This document shows, piece after piece, positions 37,316 through 46,973 of a DNA stretch of 64,000 nt (positions are counted from its first letter, which is position 1; every line of letters starts with the position of its first letter). The DNA lies in assembly GCF_030409875.1 (NCBI RefSeq), contig NZ_JAUFQR010000001.1, positions 1,798,001-1,862,000 of the forward strand. Direction: 5' to 3'. The stretch comes from Chryseobacterium tructae. Its GTDB lineage: Bacteria > Bacteroidota > Bacteroidia > Flavobacteriales > Weeksellaceae. The notes under the pieces are model-generated. The model saw only the letters and a list, made by a program, of their open reading frames with translations. It was not told where the DNA came from and made no database searches. A program made the translations under genes and the position numbers.

Positions 37316-38797
37316 TTAAACCCACTGATGCCCTTGTCTTTCAACCAAGGCGTTGCTGTCATCAGGACCCCAGCTTCCTGCATCGTAATTTGGGAAAGAA
37401 GAATCCTTGGTTGTTTCCCAGGTTTCCTGAATTGTTTTTACAACATCCCAGGCTTCTTCTACCTGATCAGAACGCATAAACAATGTAAGATCACCTACAA
37501 GTGCTTCTAACAAAAGTGTTTCATAGGCTTCAGGAGTATCAGTCTGACAGGCAAAATTATCAAAAATCATTTCTACGGGTTTCAATTCCAATGAAAGCCC
37601 CGGCTTTTTCGACATAAACTGTAATCGTATATCCATTTGTGGCTGAATATTAATAATCAGTCGGTTAGCTGATAAAAGGGATGAGCTTTCTGAAAATGTA
37701 GAATGGGGAAGTGGTTTAAACTGAATGGTAATATAAGAGTGCTTTTCTTTCATTTTCTTTCCGGTACGAACATAGAAAGGAACGTTTTCCCATCTTTCGT
37801 TATCGAGATAAAATTTAATGGCAGCAAATGTTTCAGTGTTGGAATCAGGTGCAATTCCTTCTTCCTGACGATAACCGTTTACTTTAATTCCGTTTACTTT
37901 TCCTCTTCCGTACTGGCCCCGAACGGCATAATGATCTACTTTATCCGGTGAAATTCTACGAATTGATTTTAAAACATCCACTTTACGATCTCTGATTTCA
38001 CCGGACTCCAATGAAACAGGCGGTTCCATAGCCACCATACAAAGAATTTGTAAAAGGTGATTCTGAATCATATCGCGTAAAGCTCCCGTTTGCTCATAAA
38101 AGCTGGCTCTCGTTTCTACTCCTACTTCTTCTGCAACAGTAATCTGAACCGATTCTATATGTCTGTGATTCCATAAAGGTTCAAAAATTGAATTTCCGAA
38201 TCTGAAGGCTAAAATATTCTGAACGGTTTCTTTTCCTAAATAATGGTCGATACGGTAAATCTGTTCTTCCTGAAAAGTCTGTGAAAGAAGATTATTCAGT
38301 TCTATAGCTGATTCTTTATTGTGACCAAAAGGTTTTTCTATAATAATTCGATCTTTTGCAGGATCAGAAGCGATGGAAGTGTTCTTAATATGATTTGAAA
38401 TGACGGATACAAAGTTCGGAGCAATGGAAAGGTAAAATAACCTGTTTCCTCTTATTCCATAAACTTTGTCGAAATTCTCTAATTTCTGATACAGATTTTG
38501 ATAGGAATCTTCTTCATCCAGCTGATGTTGAAAGTAGCTGATGTGAGCCTGAAAACCAGCCCAATCTTCCTTGGTTACTGTTTTTCTTGAAAAGCTCTCC
38601 AGGTTTTCTTTAATATAAGCTCTGAATTTTTCATCCGTATTTTCGGCTCTTCCCAACGCTAAAATATTAAAGCCTTTTGGCATTCTGCCATCAATATATA
38701 AATTATAAAATGCAGGAAAAAGCTTTCTTTTTGCCAAATCTCCCGTTGCACCAAAAATAACAATTGTGGTTGGATGCAAGATTGTATTGTCGCTCAT
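37316..38797 (-). CDS. zwf: Glucose-6-phosphate 1-dehydrogenase
   Basis: 493 residues. NADP-binding loop [16 protein letters not shown] at 13-28, the active-site signature RIDHYLGKE (His and Lys) and IIEKPFG just before it. It oxidises glucose-6-phosphate to 6-phosphogluconolactone with NADP and is the entry enzyme of the oxidative pentose-phosphate path. It lies 9 bp downstream of gnd and 18 bp upstream of pgl, so all three steps are co-transcribed. Length is typical of bacterial enzymes; no anomalies. Confidence 0.97.
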   Translation of the reverse strand: MSDNTILHPTTIVIFGATGDLAKRKLFPAFYNLYIDGRMPKGFNILALGRAENTDEKFRAYIKENLESFSRKTVTKEDWAGFQAHISYFQHQLDEEDSYQNLYQKLENFDKVYGIRGNRLFYLSIAPNFVSVISNHIKNTSIASDPAKDRIIIEKPFGHNKESAIELNNLLSQTFQEEQIYRIDHYLGKETVQNILAFRFGNSIFEPLWNHRHIESVQITVAEEVGVETRASFYEQTGALRDMIQNHLLQILCMVAMEPPVSLESGEIRDRKVDVLKSIRRISPDKVDHYAVRGQYGRGKVNGIKVNGYRQEEGIAPDSNTETFAAIKFYLDNERWENVPFYVRTGKKMKEKHSYITIQFKPLPHSTFSESSSLLSANRLIINIQPQMDIRLQFMSKKPGLSLELKPVEMIFDNFACQTDTPEAYETLLLEALVGDLTLFMRSDQVEEAWDVVKTIQETWETTKDSSFPNYDAGSWGPDDSNALVERQGHQWV

Positions 38798-38806
38798 TTT
38801 CCGAAT

Positions 38807-40225
38807 TTATTTATTTACGTTTTGCCATGAAGTGTGAAAAACTCCTTCTCTGTCAATTCTTTGGTAAGTATGTGCTCCAAAGTAATCACGCTGAGCCTGA
38901 AGCAGATTGATCGGTAAAGATTCCGTTGTATACGCTTCAAAATAGCCTAAAGCTGCTTGTGTTCCTAAGTTCGGAATACCGTTTGAAGCCGCAAAAGAAG
39001 CTATTTTTCTTAACGAAGAAATTTTATCTTTTACAATTTCCGAAATCCCTTGATCCAATAGAATATTAGATAGATTTTGATCTTTAGAATAGGCTGAATA
39101 GAATTTTTCTAATAAAACCGAACGGATAATACATCCGCCTCTCCATATTTTAACAACATCTTTTAAAGGAATTTCAAACTGATATTCTTCAGAAGCTTTT
39201 ACCAGTAATGCTAGCCCTTGAGCATAGCTGATTAAAGTGGCTAAATACAATGCATCGCCCACTTCTTTGATGAACGCTTCTGTATTTTCTGGTGTTGTTA
39301 TTTCTCCTTTAGGATATAATTGAGAAGCTTTTATTCTCTCTTCTTTATATGCTGATAAAATTCTTGAGGTTACTGCGATATCAATCGTCGGAATAGAAAC
39401 ACCAATTTCCATTGCCTGCTCAGAAGTCCATTTTCCCGTTCCTTTTGCTCCGGCTTTATCCAGAATCTGATCAACAAGAAAACCATCTGTTAAATCATCT
39501 TTTTGCTGGAAAATATCTCTTGTGATTTCAATAAGGAAAGAATTCATTTCACCTTCATTCCATGTTTTGAAAACCTCATAAAGCTGATCATTGGTTAGCT
39601 GAGCTCCTTTTCTCAACAAATCGTAAGCTTCACTGATCAACTGCATGATGGCATACTCAATACCATTGTGAACCATCTTCACATAGTTTCCTGCAGCACC
39701 TTTGCCCATGTAAGCGGTGCAAGCTTCACCGTTAACTTTAGCTGAAATTAATTCCAGCATAGGTTTTAACAGATTGAAGGCTTCCAAATCTCCACCAGGC
39801 ATAATACTTGGCCCTCTTCTTGCGCCTTGCTCACCTCCTGAAACACCCATTCCCATAAAATGCAGGCTTTTAGAAGCTAAATCAGCAATGCGTCTTTCAG
39901 TATCTTTGAAATAAGAATTCCCCGCATCTATTACGATATCTTTTGGGCTGAGAAGCGATGTAATGCTTTCCAGAACAGCATCTACAGGTTTTCCTGCAGG
40001 AACCATTAGAATAATTTTTCTCGGACTCTCCAAAACTGATACAAATTCCTCAAGAGAAGCTGTTCCTTTAACTGAAGTTCCCGGAGTTGCTCCATTATGA
40101 AGTTCTCTTACTTTTTCCTCGTCCAAATCGAATCCCGCTGTAGAAAAACCGTTATCGGCAATGTTATAAAGCAGATTTCTTCCCATTACTCCGAGACCAA
40201 TGATCCCGTAATTGTACTTTTCCAT
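38807..40225 (-). CDS. gndA: 6-phosphogluconate dehydrogenase, decarboxylating
   Basis: 472 residues. Rossmann loop GLGVMGRNL, signature GGEQGARRGPSIMPGG, substrate motif KGAAGNYVKMVHNG and KGTGKWTSEQA. It converts 6-phosphogluconate to ribulose-5-phosphate, CO2 and NADPH, the third oxidative step. It is the first gene of the gnd-zwf-pgl operon. The start at 40225 has a TAAATTTG -7-like element 38 bp upstream (minus strand), consistent with a Bacteroidota promoter. Full length. Confidence 0.97.
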   Translation of the reverse strand: MEKYNYGIIGLGVMGRNLLYNIADNGFSTAGFDLDEEKVRELHNGATPGTSVKGTASLEEFVSVLESPRKIILMVPAGKPVDAVLESITSLLSPKDIVIDAGNSYFKDTERRIADLASKSLHFMGMGVSGGEQGARRGPSIMPGGDLEAFNLLKPMLELISAKVNGEACTAYMGKGAAGNYVKMVHNGIEYAIMQLISEAYDLLRKGAQLTNDQLYEVFKTWNEGEMNSFLIEITRDIFQQKDDLTDGFLVDQILDKAGAKGTGKWTSEQAMEIGVSIPTIDIAVTSRILSAYKEERIKASQLYPKGEITTPENTEAFIKEVGDALYLATLISYAQGLALLVKASEEYQFEIPLKDVVKIWRGGCIIRSVLLEKFYSAYSKDQNLSNILLDQGISEIVKDKISSLRKIASFAASNGIPNLGTQAALGYFEAYTTESLPINLLQAQRDYFGAHTYQRIDREGVFHTSWQNVNK

Positions 40226-40262
40226 TCCTATCTTATTTAAGATTTATTTTATTTTTACAAGT

Positions 40263-40270
40263 CAAATTTA
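40263..40270 (-). promoter_or_regulatory. Probable -7 box of the gnd operon
   Basis: On the minus strand the 8-mer reads TAAATTTG, a match to the Bacteroidota -7 consensus TAnnTTTG, about 38 bp before the ATG. A clear TTG at -33 was not found, so the assignment is tentative. Confidence 0.4.
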
Positions 40271-40500
40271 CGGAAATGCATAGCAGTAAAAAAAATATCC
40301 GAAATTTTCTTTCAATCATTACAGTAGTTATCATCAACTGAAAAGCTATAAAAATTGAAAATACATTTATATATAACCCATAATAGCTACTCGTTGATAC
40401 TATAATATATGGCCTTATATCAGGAAAATATTGGATCCATTGAAGGCTATAATTCCTTTAATTAGATTAATTTGATAAAATCCTGTCTAGGAATAGTAAA

Positions 40501-40534
40501 AAAATCACCACTTATTTAAAGTGGCGATTTTTTT
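40501..40534 (-). terminator. Hairpin terminator of the 40591 gene
   Basis: AATC-CCACTT pairs with AAGTGG-GATT (one mismatch), with T runs on both strands. It lies 57 bp past the minus-strand stop at 40591. It shares the CACTTATTTAAAGTGG core with the hairpins at 5705 and 36484. Confidence 0.75.
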
Positions 40535-40590
40535 GTGTTCATAGAATTTTGCCTGATAAAGATAAATGGGAATTTTTATCTGTTATATTT

Positions 40591-41988
40591 TTATTCTAAT
40601 CGAGCTACGTTAATGATGAAAGGAGCTGCGATATTCGTTGAATTTGGAGTTGATCCAAAAGAAAGTGCCTGAAATGATAGAATCTGGCCAGCATTCATCT
40701 TTAATAGAGTTGAGTTTGTACAGGTAACAAATGATGGAGCACCATTTTGTTCCGGGAGAGTAACTTTAGTACTTGTAAAAGACTGTTGGATTCCGTTTAA
40801 ACTAATTTGGGCATATCCCATATATCCATCTCCATCGTCTTCGCTTGCATTTCTTTGAGGGTAGTTAATCATAAAATCAACTTTATATAGACCGGTTGCA
40901 GTGGCTGTAAAAGTATTTCCTGACATTTCGCTAAGGTTATCAAATGTCTTTGCAGAAATTGTTGCATTGGTGAATGTGTTATTTAAAGTTATTGTCACTA
41001 TACCAGTTCCCCTTGCAGCGCTTACATTGGATGAATTCCGTAATTGAACAACACCTATATTGTTTACACTTAGACTTCCAACAGTACCTGAAGCTCCCTG
41101 AAGCCCTTCCAGTCTTACAGGGTTTGTAGCATTGATGTGTAGTTTATTGGTTGCAGAGGAGGTACCTATACCCACATTTCCTGTTATCGGATTGATTCTC
41201 ATTCTTTCAATCGAACTCCCTCCAATGGAGTTTCCAATATAGAAGTCTTCTTCTGAGCCATTGATTAATGTTGATCCTGTACGAACTGATCCCAGTACCC
41301 AATTCGCTCCTCCTGAAGACGGGCCGCTATTGGTAAACCCAAGTAGTGAATAGTTTCCCGTAGCCAAAGCCGAAGTATTTCTTAAAGCCACAATTCCGTA
41401 GGGATTGGTTCCAGCAGTAGCATCCATCAAATTGTACCTGCTTGAGGACGGAATGGTAGAAACTACATGAAATCTTGTTTCAGGAGAAGCGGTTCCCAAT
41501 CCGGTTCTATGATTGGCTGCATCTACGGAAAGAGTAGTTCCATCAATAGAGAAAGCATTGACAGAGGTTGCTGTAAATGCTAAAGTATTGGCATCTTGTG
41601 TTACCATTCTGTTTCCTGAAAGATTTCCATCTGAATTGTAAATGTTTGTTGAAATTGCAACCCATTGTAATCCTGTGAAATAATGATAACCAGTATTATG
41701 AATACTGCCTACTTGTGCAATACTTGGCATTATTCCGCTAGGGGTAATGATGTCTGTGATATAAACAATGGCACCTATCTGATCACTACCATAAGTTCCA
41801 GAATCTTTTTCTGCTAATTGCTGCTTAGAAACTCTTGGAGGCAGAAGACCATCTTTCATATGAGGGTTTGTACTTCCTGTAACATCCAATGTAGCGTGTG
41901 GAGTGTCGGTATTAATCCCTATCTGTGCAAATGTGGTAACAACTGTTGCACATAAAGCGATCAGGGAATAGATTTGCTTAATTTTCAT
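40591..41988 (-). CDS. Secreted phage-tail-like/C1q-like repeat protein
   Basis: 465 residues with a signal peptide (ends VVTTFAQ) and the mature start IGINTDTPHATLDV that marks a large Flavobacteriia family of surface proteins with tail-fibre-like repeats (ETRFHVV, GNVGIGTSSATNKLHI). The C-terminal 130 residues (NTFTNATISAKTFDN to the end) resemble a C1q/TNF-like jelly roll, with a pattern YKVDFMINYPQR and LLKMNAGQILSFQ. It is probably a trimeric surface protein with a binding head. Monocistronic, with its own terminator. Function unknown. Confidence 0.7.
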   Translation of the reverse strand: MKIKQIYSLIALCATVVTTFAQIGINTDTPHATLDVTGSTNPHMKDGLLPPRVSKQQLAEKDSGTYGSDQIGAIVYITDIITPSGIMPSIAQVGSIHNTGYHYFTGLQWVAISTNIYNSDGNLSGNRMVTQDANTLAFTATSVNAFSIDGTTLSVDAANHRTGLGTASPETRFHVVSTIPSSSRYNLMDATAGTNPYGIVALRNTSALATGNYSLLGFTNSGPSSGGANWVLGSVRTGSTLINGSEEDFYIGNSIGGSSIERMRINPITGNVGIGTSSATNKLHINATNPVRLEGLQGASGTVGSLSVNNIGVVQLRNSSNVSAARGTGIVTITLNNTFTNATISAKTFDNLSEMSGNTFTATATGLYKVDFMINYPQRNASEDDGDGYMGYAQISLNGIQQSFTSTKVTLPEQNGAPSFVTCTNSTLLKMNAGQILSFQALSFGSTPNSTNIAAPFIINVARLE

Positions 41989-42496
41989 GTTTCCGGTTAT
42001 TTGAGTTTAGTTTTTGATATTGATATATGGTTTTAATAAATTATTGACATATTTCATTATATTGTGATAAAATAACTCGATAGACTATCAAGAATTGGAT
42101 GCACAAACTTATTTCAATTTCCAGTTTTATGATTACGTATAAATACTGCATTTTATAAAAATATTTTTGAGAATTGAAGTATATATTATTGGTATTTTAA
42201 AGATTTTTTTTGATGGTAGATCGTAATAATAAATTTATTTAGAATGATGTTTTATTGCCAAATTAATAAATTTAAGTTGATGGCTATGTTCAAGGTATTG
42301 TATTGATAAAGTGTGAGCTTATACCTGGTTATAATGACTTTATTTCTTTAGTTTTCAATGCTTTTCAATTCCATTTTTTTGTTTAATTTGGTTTCATTGA
42401 AACCCTATTGGCTATATGCTGCACTCAACTGAACTTTCCTCTCAATTAAGTGCATATTTGGCCATTTGTATTTCAAAATAAGTAATAACACATTTA
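41989..42496. other. A/T-rich spacer, no gene
   Basis: 508 bp between divergently transcribed genes (41988 minus, 42497 plus). It must hold both promoters, but no clean TTG / TAnnTTTG pair could be assigned. No repeat of the window's families is present. Confidence 0.5.
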
Positions 42497-42952
42497 ATGA
42501 ATAGTATGAACGAATTAAAAATAAAAGCAATTATTCAAGACTTATCAAACGCTTTACAGACAAGGGAATACGATAGGTTTGTTAGCTATTTTACAGATCA
42601 TGCAACTTTTGAAATACCAGTTACAGTTAATGGCGGAACTGTAATTGATGGAAAAGAAAATATAAAAAGGCACTTTGATAATGTACAGCAAAACCCACTA
42701 ACCAAGTTGATAGAAATAGAAAGTGTTTATACCAAAATATACGATCACACAGATAACCCAACAGTCACTGTTGAGTATTTTACGAAGGGAAAATCACTAG
42801 CAACAAATGAACTTTTTGAAATACAATCTTCTATTGCACTCATCACATTTACTGAAGAGGGCATTGTACAGTATAAAGATTTTCCAAACACTTTGGGAAT
42901 TGCTCAAAAAGCAGGGCTTCTCGCTCAATTGGCAGCTAATTGGGTAAAATGA
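42497..42952 (+). CDS. SnoaL/NTF2-like protein
   Basis: 151 residues (or 148 from the ATG at 42506). The NTF2-like cone fold is suggested by the sequence 'IIQDLSNALQTREYDRFVSYFTDHATFEIP', the turn 'GGTVIDGKENIKRHFDN' and the final strands. Members are polyketide cyclases, isomerases or simple binding proteins; no catalytic residue can be pinned down. It stands alone, followed by a good terminator. Cytoplasmic. Confidence 0.75.
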   Translation: MNSMNELKIKAIIQDLSNALQTREYDRFVSYFTDHATFEIPVTVNGGTVIDGKENIKRHFDNVQQNPLTKLIEIESVYTKIYDHTDNPTVTVEYFTKGKSLATNELFEIQSSIALITFTEEGIVQYKDFPNTLGIAQKAGLLAQLAANWVK

Positions 42953-42993
42953 AGTGACAGTTTTATTGATACAAAATAGGATATTTAGGCTGT

Positions 42994-43025
42994 AATCTGC
43001 GACAGCATTTTCGCAGGTTATTTTT
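42994..43025 (+). terminator. Hairpin terminator
   Basis: The 9-bp stem AATCTGCGA/TCGCAGGTT (one G-T pair) with an 8-base loop, followed by ATTTTTA. It lies 42 bp after the NTF2-like gene. Confidence 0.8.
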
Positions 43026-43116
43026 AGGAGAATTTCATTGGATAATCAGTTTTTCAATGAAACAACACATAGAATGTTTCCATGAAAAATCTCTTCTGTA
43101 AATGCATTTGATACTT

Positions 43117-43691
43117 CTAACTTCCTGATTGTTTCTGCTTTTTAAATGCTGAAAAGCCTTCTGAAGATTGACTTTTTTCTTTTGTTTTTAAAGAGAATAG
43201 AGGATGTTTATTCAATAATTTAATGGTAGGTGATTCAAAGTTCCAGCCCATATTTTTCTCAAGAAAATAAAAAACACTTCCATCATGGGTTGTAATTTCA
43301 ACAAAATACGCTGGAAGTTTGTTCAAAGCATGTCTTACAGGCATAAAGGCTACTTCTTCTATTTGCTCAGCAGGATAAGGAGTTTCATTAATGATGAGGC
43401 TATCATCGGATAGAAAAACATTGGCAAGAGAAAGATTTTTTTTCAGCATCCTGTACTCTGATGAGCATATAAACAATAAAAACAGAAAGGAAACAAGACT
43501 GGGAATAGCCAAAGCAACAGGATCTTCTTCCTCTTTGGTTAAAAATAAATCAATAGGATTACCAGATGAACACCAATAACAATAGTTCCATACCTGTAAA
43601 AGAAGAATTCGAAATAACTTGGATTTAATTTTTTCATGAATAAGAGGGTTGGGCTTTTCTTACCATGGCTTTGAAACGGCAGAAAATACAT
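43117..43691 (-). pseudogene. Membrane protein, paralogue of 35767, frameshifted
   Basis: Restoring one T on the minus strand (opposite the A run 43541-43545) gives 191 residues starting MYFLPFQSHGKK at 43691; as written the open part is 43117-43512. The alignment to the gene at 35767 is colinear: KKLNPSYFEFFFYRYGTI is identical, two membrane helices follow, then KNL-LANVFL-DD--IIN, AEQIEE, and a shared tail (SS-GFS-FKKQKQS). The two copies have clearly diverged, so the duplication is old. Function unknown. Confidence 0.7.
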
Positions 43692-43915
43692 TTCATTTTA
43701 TAAAAATACAAAAACTTATAGAAATATTTACGCGGAAGTTTTTCAGTATTTTAAATAGTTTGAACTCTTTTTTAGATAGTATTCTGAAAGAATTGTGGGA
43801 AAATAAAAAATAATCGTTGAAATGTTAAATGAAATTGGTGAATTTTATAATAACGTGGTAAAACGATGAATGGTTTTTAACCGGAATCATCAGTTCCAAT
43901 CTTCCTTTTTTGTTC

Positions 43916-44566
43916 TCATAGTTCTTCCAGATGCACATATATCCCAATTCCAGATAATGTAAAGCTTGGATAATTGTCAAAATTCATATGGGGATAATAT
44001 TTAATAATTTGTTCCTTGCCTTGCAGATGAAATTTTTCCATACTGTAGTTTTTTACTTTTTTGTGCAGTGGCTTGAGAAATGTATTCAGCTGTGGTGTAA
44101 TGGCAGCCGATAATAAAAACTCGTTAAGTTTCGGATAGTTTATTGGCGTCTCACCAAATTTCTTTTGGTACGAAGTGGTTAAAGCCCGGTTTAGATCCGG
44201 ATAATACAAAGGCTGTTCAAACACCAGACTATTGATTTTATACAGATCAAAGTCTTTTCTGATCTCGGGTATAGCATTGTTCAGGCTGTCCAGTAAGACC
44301 GAAAAATCGATTTGCTTTTCATGGTTTATAGTCCATAGAACCGTGCTGTCAGATTTTCTTTCATATAGGGTAAACTTTAAATCCGAAGTGTCTTTCGCTA
44401 CCCAATAATAGGTATATTGCTTATTATAATTTTCTTTTGTATAGCCATCCAATTTGATAATTTCCTTTTTAAATGCCGGTTCGCTCGTTTTCTTTGTCTT
44501 TTCATGACAAGAAAAAAGAAAAGTAATGAGGATAAAAATTGCTATATAAGGTTTTGGATAGATCAT
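43916..44566 (-). CDS. Hypothetical lipoprotein
   Basis: 216 residues. Lipobox LITFLFSC (Cys20) after a short positively charged start. The remainder is mixed alpha/beta, with a Tyr/Lys-rich opening (LDGYTKENYNKQYTYYW) and a tail FHLQGKEQIIKYYPHMNFDNYPSFTLSGIG. No family was recognised. The gene is not linked to its neighbours: spacers of over 200 bp separate it from the paralogue gene and from the regulator at 44812. Confidence 0.6.
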   Translation of the reverse strand: MIYPKPYIAIFILITFLFSCHEKTKKTSEPAFKKEIIKLDGYTKENYNKQYTYYWVAKDTSDLKFTLYERKSDSTVLWTINHEKQIDFSVLLDSLNNAIPEIRKDFDLYKINSLVFEQPLYYPDLNRALTTSYQKKFGETPINYPKLNEFLLSAAITPQLNTFLKPLHKKVKNYSMEKFHLQGKEQIIKYYPHMNFDNYPSFTLSGIGIYVHLEEL

Positions 44567-44811
44567 ACTACCAAATGTACTGTTTTAATTTAAATAATGA
44601 TATTCTTTCGAATTCGGATATCTTGCTCAAAAATAGGTTATTGCAAAAATGTTATTATAAAAGAATTGTAATCTGATGAAGAACCGCAAATAATTGATTT
44701 CTGATCATATTTATTATCCATATAAATATTATAAAGCCGACCTACAAAATAATATTCTCGATATATATTGACTTTATTGTTTAAATTTAAAACATCAAAA
44801 AATGTATCAAT

Positions 44812-45393
44812 ATGCACGGAGTAGATATTTTGAAGGAGTATATTTCCAGAACAGTAGACCTGGCTGATGATGAATTTGAATATGTTCTGTCGCATTTCAA
44901 ACCTCTTTCATTCAAAAAAGGGCAAGTTATTATCAGGGAAGGAGATGATGTAGAAGATGAATATTTTGTCATCACTGGGTGCCTGAAATCTTTTTATATC
45001 AATGATGAGGTAAAAATGTATATCCTCCAATTCTCCATGCCGACATGGTGGGCATCCGACTATGAAGCACTATATGGTAAGACAAAGGCCAAGATCAATA
45101 TAGATTGTATTACCGATGCCGAAGTACTGAAGTTATCCAATACTGATAGGGAAAAGCTATGCAGTGAGATTCATCAGATGGAACACTTTTTTCGCTGGCG
45201 TACCAACAGAGGTTATGTTGCCTCTCAGAAGAGGCTATTATCATTTATGAATAATGATACCAAAACCCGCTATGAAGAACTCCTTAAAATGTATCCCCAG
45301 CTTTACAGTCTCGTTCCAAAACATCTTATTGCATCTTATCTTGGCGTTTCCAGGGAAACATTGAGCCGTCTTTACCAGTCAGACAAAAAGTGA
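44812..45393 (+). CDS. Crp/Fnr-family transcriptional regulator
   Basis: 193 residues. The cyclic-nucleotide-binding-like barrel spans residues 15-120 (FKKGQVIIREGDDVEDEYFVITGCLKSF) and the C-terminal winged helix ends in HLIASYLGVSRETLSRLY, with the recognition-helix pattern SRETLSR of the family. It lacks the Cys set of an Fnr iron-sulfur protein, so it probably senses a small ligand. It lies just before the YceI operon, and a GTGA-N6-TCAC site overlaps its own stop codon. It likely regulates that operon. Confidence 0.87.
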   Translation: MHGVDILKEYISRTVDLADDEFEYVLSHFKPLSFKKGQVIIREGDDVEDEYFVITGCLKSFYINDEVKMYILQFSMPTWWASDYEALYGKTKAKINIDCITDAEVLKLSNTDREKLCSEIHQMEHFFRWRTNRGYVASQKRLLSFMNNDTKTRYEELLKMYPQLYSLVPKHLIASYLGVSRETLSRLYQSDKK

Positions 45394-45403
45394 TGTAGAT
45401 CAC
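45390..45403. promoter_or_regulatory. Crp-type binding site upstream of the YceI operon
   Basis: GTGATGTAGATCAC is a perfect inverted repeat of GTGA with a 6-base spacer, the classical Crp half-site arrangement. It overlaps the stop of the Crp-like gene and lies 65 bp upstream of the yceI ATG. Confidence 0.45.
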
Positions 45404-45468
45404 CTAACTTCCCCGTTCACTCATAGTTACTTTGTATTAGAAATTTAAAACAATTTAAATACAAAGCA

Positions 45469-46005
45469 ATGAGAACACAAAAATTCAACATCGCAGTTGC
45501 ACAGAGCAACATTGAATGGGTAGGTAGAAAAGTAACCGGAGCCCATAATGGAACCATTAATCTTAAGGAGGGAGAACTTATTGTATCGGATGGACAGCTT
45601 ACAGCCGGAAAGTTCATTGTAGACACCACTTCTATTACAATTTTAGACATTACTGATCCTGATACCAATGCACAATTTGCAGGGCACTTGGCTTCAGATG
45701 ATTTTTTCAGTATCGACCACTATCCTGAATCATATTTTGAGATTTCTAAAGTCAGCAGCAATCATGTTGAAGGCAACCTTACCATCAAAGGAATTACGAA
45801 TCCTGTTGGGTTTTATATGACTGTAGCAGTTAATGATAACATCTTAGCCGCTTCAGGGAAGATTATTGTTGACCGTACCCAGTTTGGAATCAAATTCCGT
45901 TCAGGAAACTTCTTTCAGAACTTAGGGGATACCCTTATTTACAATGATTTTGAACTTAATGTATCATTAACCGCGAAATTGGTAACAGAACCGGTTTCAG
46001 CATAA
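45469..46005 (+). CDS. YceI family lipid-binding-like protein
   Basis: 178 residues. YceI lipocalin-like barrel: WVGRKVTGAHNGTINLKEGEL, then GHLASDDFFSIDHYPESYFEI, GNLTIKGITNPV and VDRTQFGIKFRSG. No signal peptide is apparent, so this copy may be cytoplasmic. The family binds polyisoprenoids or similar hydrophobic molecules. It is first in a tight operon: the tautomerase starts 11 bp after its stop. Confidence 0.93.
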   Translation: MRTQKFNIAVAQSNIEWVGRKVTGAHNGTINLKEGELIVSDGQLTAGKFIVDTTSITILDITDPDTNAQFAGHLASDDFFSIDHYPESYFEISKVSSNHVEGNLTIKGITNPVGFYMTVAVNDNILAASGKIIVDRTQFGIKFRSGNFFQNLGDTLIYNDFELNVSLTAKLVTEPVSA

Positions 46006-46016
46006 AAACAGCTGAT

Positions 46017-46235
46017 ATGCCATACGTAAAAATTGAACTGACCCGCGAAGGAGTTACCCGCGAGCAGAAACAAAAACTGATGAAAGGAATTACAGATCTT
46101 ATTACAGATGTATTAAACAAAGATCCTCATCTTACCCATATAGTGATACAGGAAATAGAACTGGATGATTGGGGATACGCTGGAGACCAGGTATCTGTCT
46201 TACGTGAAAAGGGAATAACAGCTACAAAAAAGTAA
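46017..46235 (+). CDS. 4-oxalocrotonate tautomerase family protein
   Basis: 72 residues with Pro directly after Met1 (MPYVKIELTREGV), the catalytic N-terminal proline of the family, and the sequence TREQKQKLMKGITDLI. The body is longer by a few residues than classical 62-residue members, and the tail carries an extra basic segment (EKGITATKK). It tautomerises enols of aromatic or ketoacid breakdown products. It lies 11 bp after yceI and 4 bp before the SDR gene, so it is part of a tightly packed operon. Confidence 0.9.
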   Translation: MPYVKIELTREGVTREQKQKLMKGITDLITDVLNKDPHLTHIVIQEIELDDWGYAGDQVSVLREKGITATKK

Positions 46236-46239
46236 AACA

Positions 46240-46962
46240 ATGAAAAAACATACCATAATCGTAACAGGAGCTTCTTCCGGAATTGGTGAAGCTGTTGCGC
46301 AATATTTTCTGGATAGAGGAGACAATGTTGTCATCAACTCATCAACATCGGAAAAATTAGAAAAAGTATATCAAAAGTTAGGAGCAGGAGAAAATCTTGC
46401 AATGGTTGTAGGCAATGTGAAGGATAAAAATACGGGAGAAATGTTGGTCTCTGTTGCTTTAGAAAGATTCGGAAGTGTAGATATATTGGTGAATAATGCA
46501 GGGATTTTTGACAATAAACCGTTTCTGGAGGTTGACGAGGATTATTTAGACCGTTTTTTGAATACAAATTTAAAAGGGACATTCTTTACAACACAAGCCG
46601 TTATTCCACAAATGCTAAAGCAACAGGGTGGAACAGTGATTAATGTAGGAACTCCACTGGTAAATTTGGGATTAGGAGGAGCTCCGGCTACTGCTCCTAT
46701 TGCAAGTAAAGGAGCAATACATGCGCTTACCGTTCAATTAGCCGCAGAGTTTGGCAAACAGAATATACGTATTAATACAATAGCTCCTGGTGTTATCAGA
46801 ACACCTATGCATGGTGATACCAGTGATAAAATGGCTGGCCTGCATTTGCTTAATCGAGTGGGTGAAGTTGAAGATATAGCAGAAATGGTATATACTGTGG
46901 CCAAGAGCAACTTTATCAGCGGTGCAATTATCAATGTAGATGGGTATGGGAGCAGGTTATAA
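46240..46962 (+). CDS. SDR-family oxidoreductase with atypical active site
   Basis: 240 residues. Cofactor loop TGASSGIGEAVA at 9-20, NNAG at 85-88, IAPGVIRTP after the catalytic region, and the C-terminal GAIINVDGYGS. The usual YxxxK pair is broken: the motif reads APIASKGA, with K157 kept but Pro at 153 in place of Tyr. The catalytic Ser region is also changed (NVGTPL). The protein may therefore bind a dinucleotide without the standard chemistry, or use another residue. Third gene of the operon; 11 bp before the next. Confidence 0.85.
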   Translation: MKKHTIIVTGASSGIGEAVAQYFLDRGDNVVINSSTSEKLEKVYQKLGAGENLAMVVGNVKDKNTGEMLVSVALERFGSVDILVNNAGIFDNKPFLEVDEDYLDRFLNTNLKGTFFTTQAVIPQMLKQQGGTVINVGTPLVNLGLGGAPATAPIASKGAIHALTVQLAAEFGKQNIRINTIAPGVIRTPMHGDTSDKMAGLHLLNRVGEVEDIAEMVYTVAKSNFISGAIINVDGYGSRL

Positions 46963-46973
46963 TCTCCATTAAA

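Larger units (their letters stand above)
40226..40590. other. Spacer between gnd and the jelly-roll protein gene
   Basis: 365 bp without a gene. It holds a likely gnd promoter (see 40263) next to the gnd start and the terminator of the upstream gene (see 40501). The middle part (40300-40480) shows nothing that can be named. Confidence 0.6.

Noticed and set aside
44638..44895. Minus-strand 85-codon frame in the regulator's 5' spacer
   Set aside because: Overlaps the Crp-like start and has A/T-driven composition with no recognisable protein.
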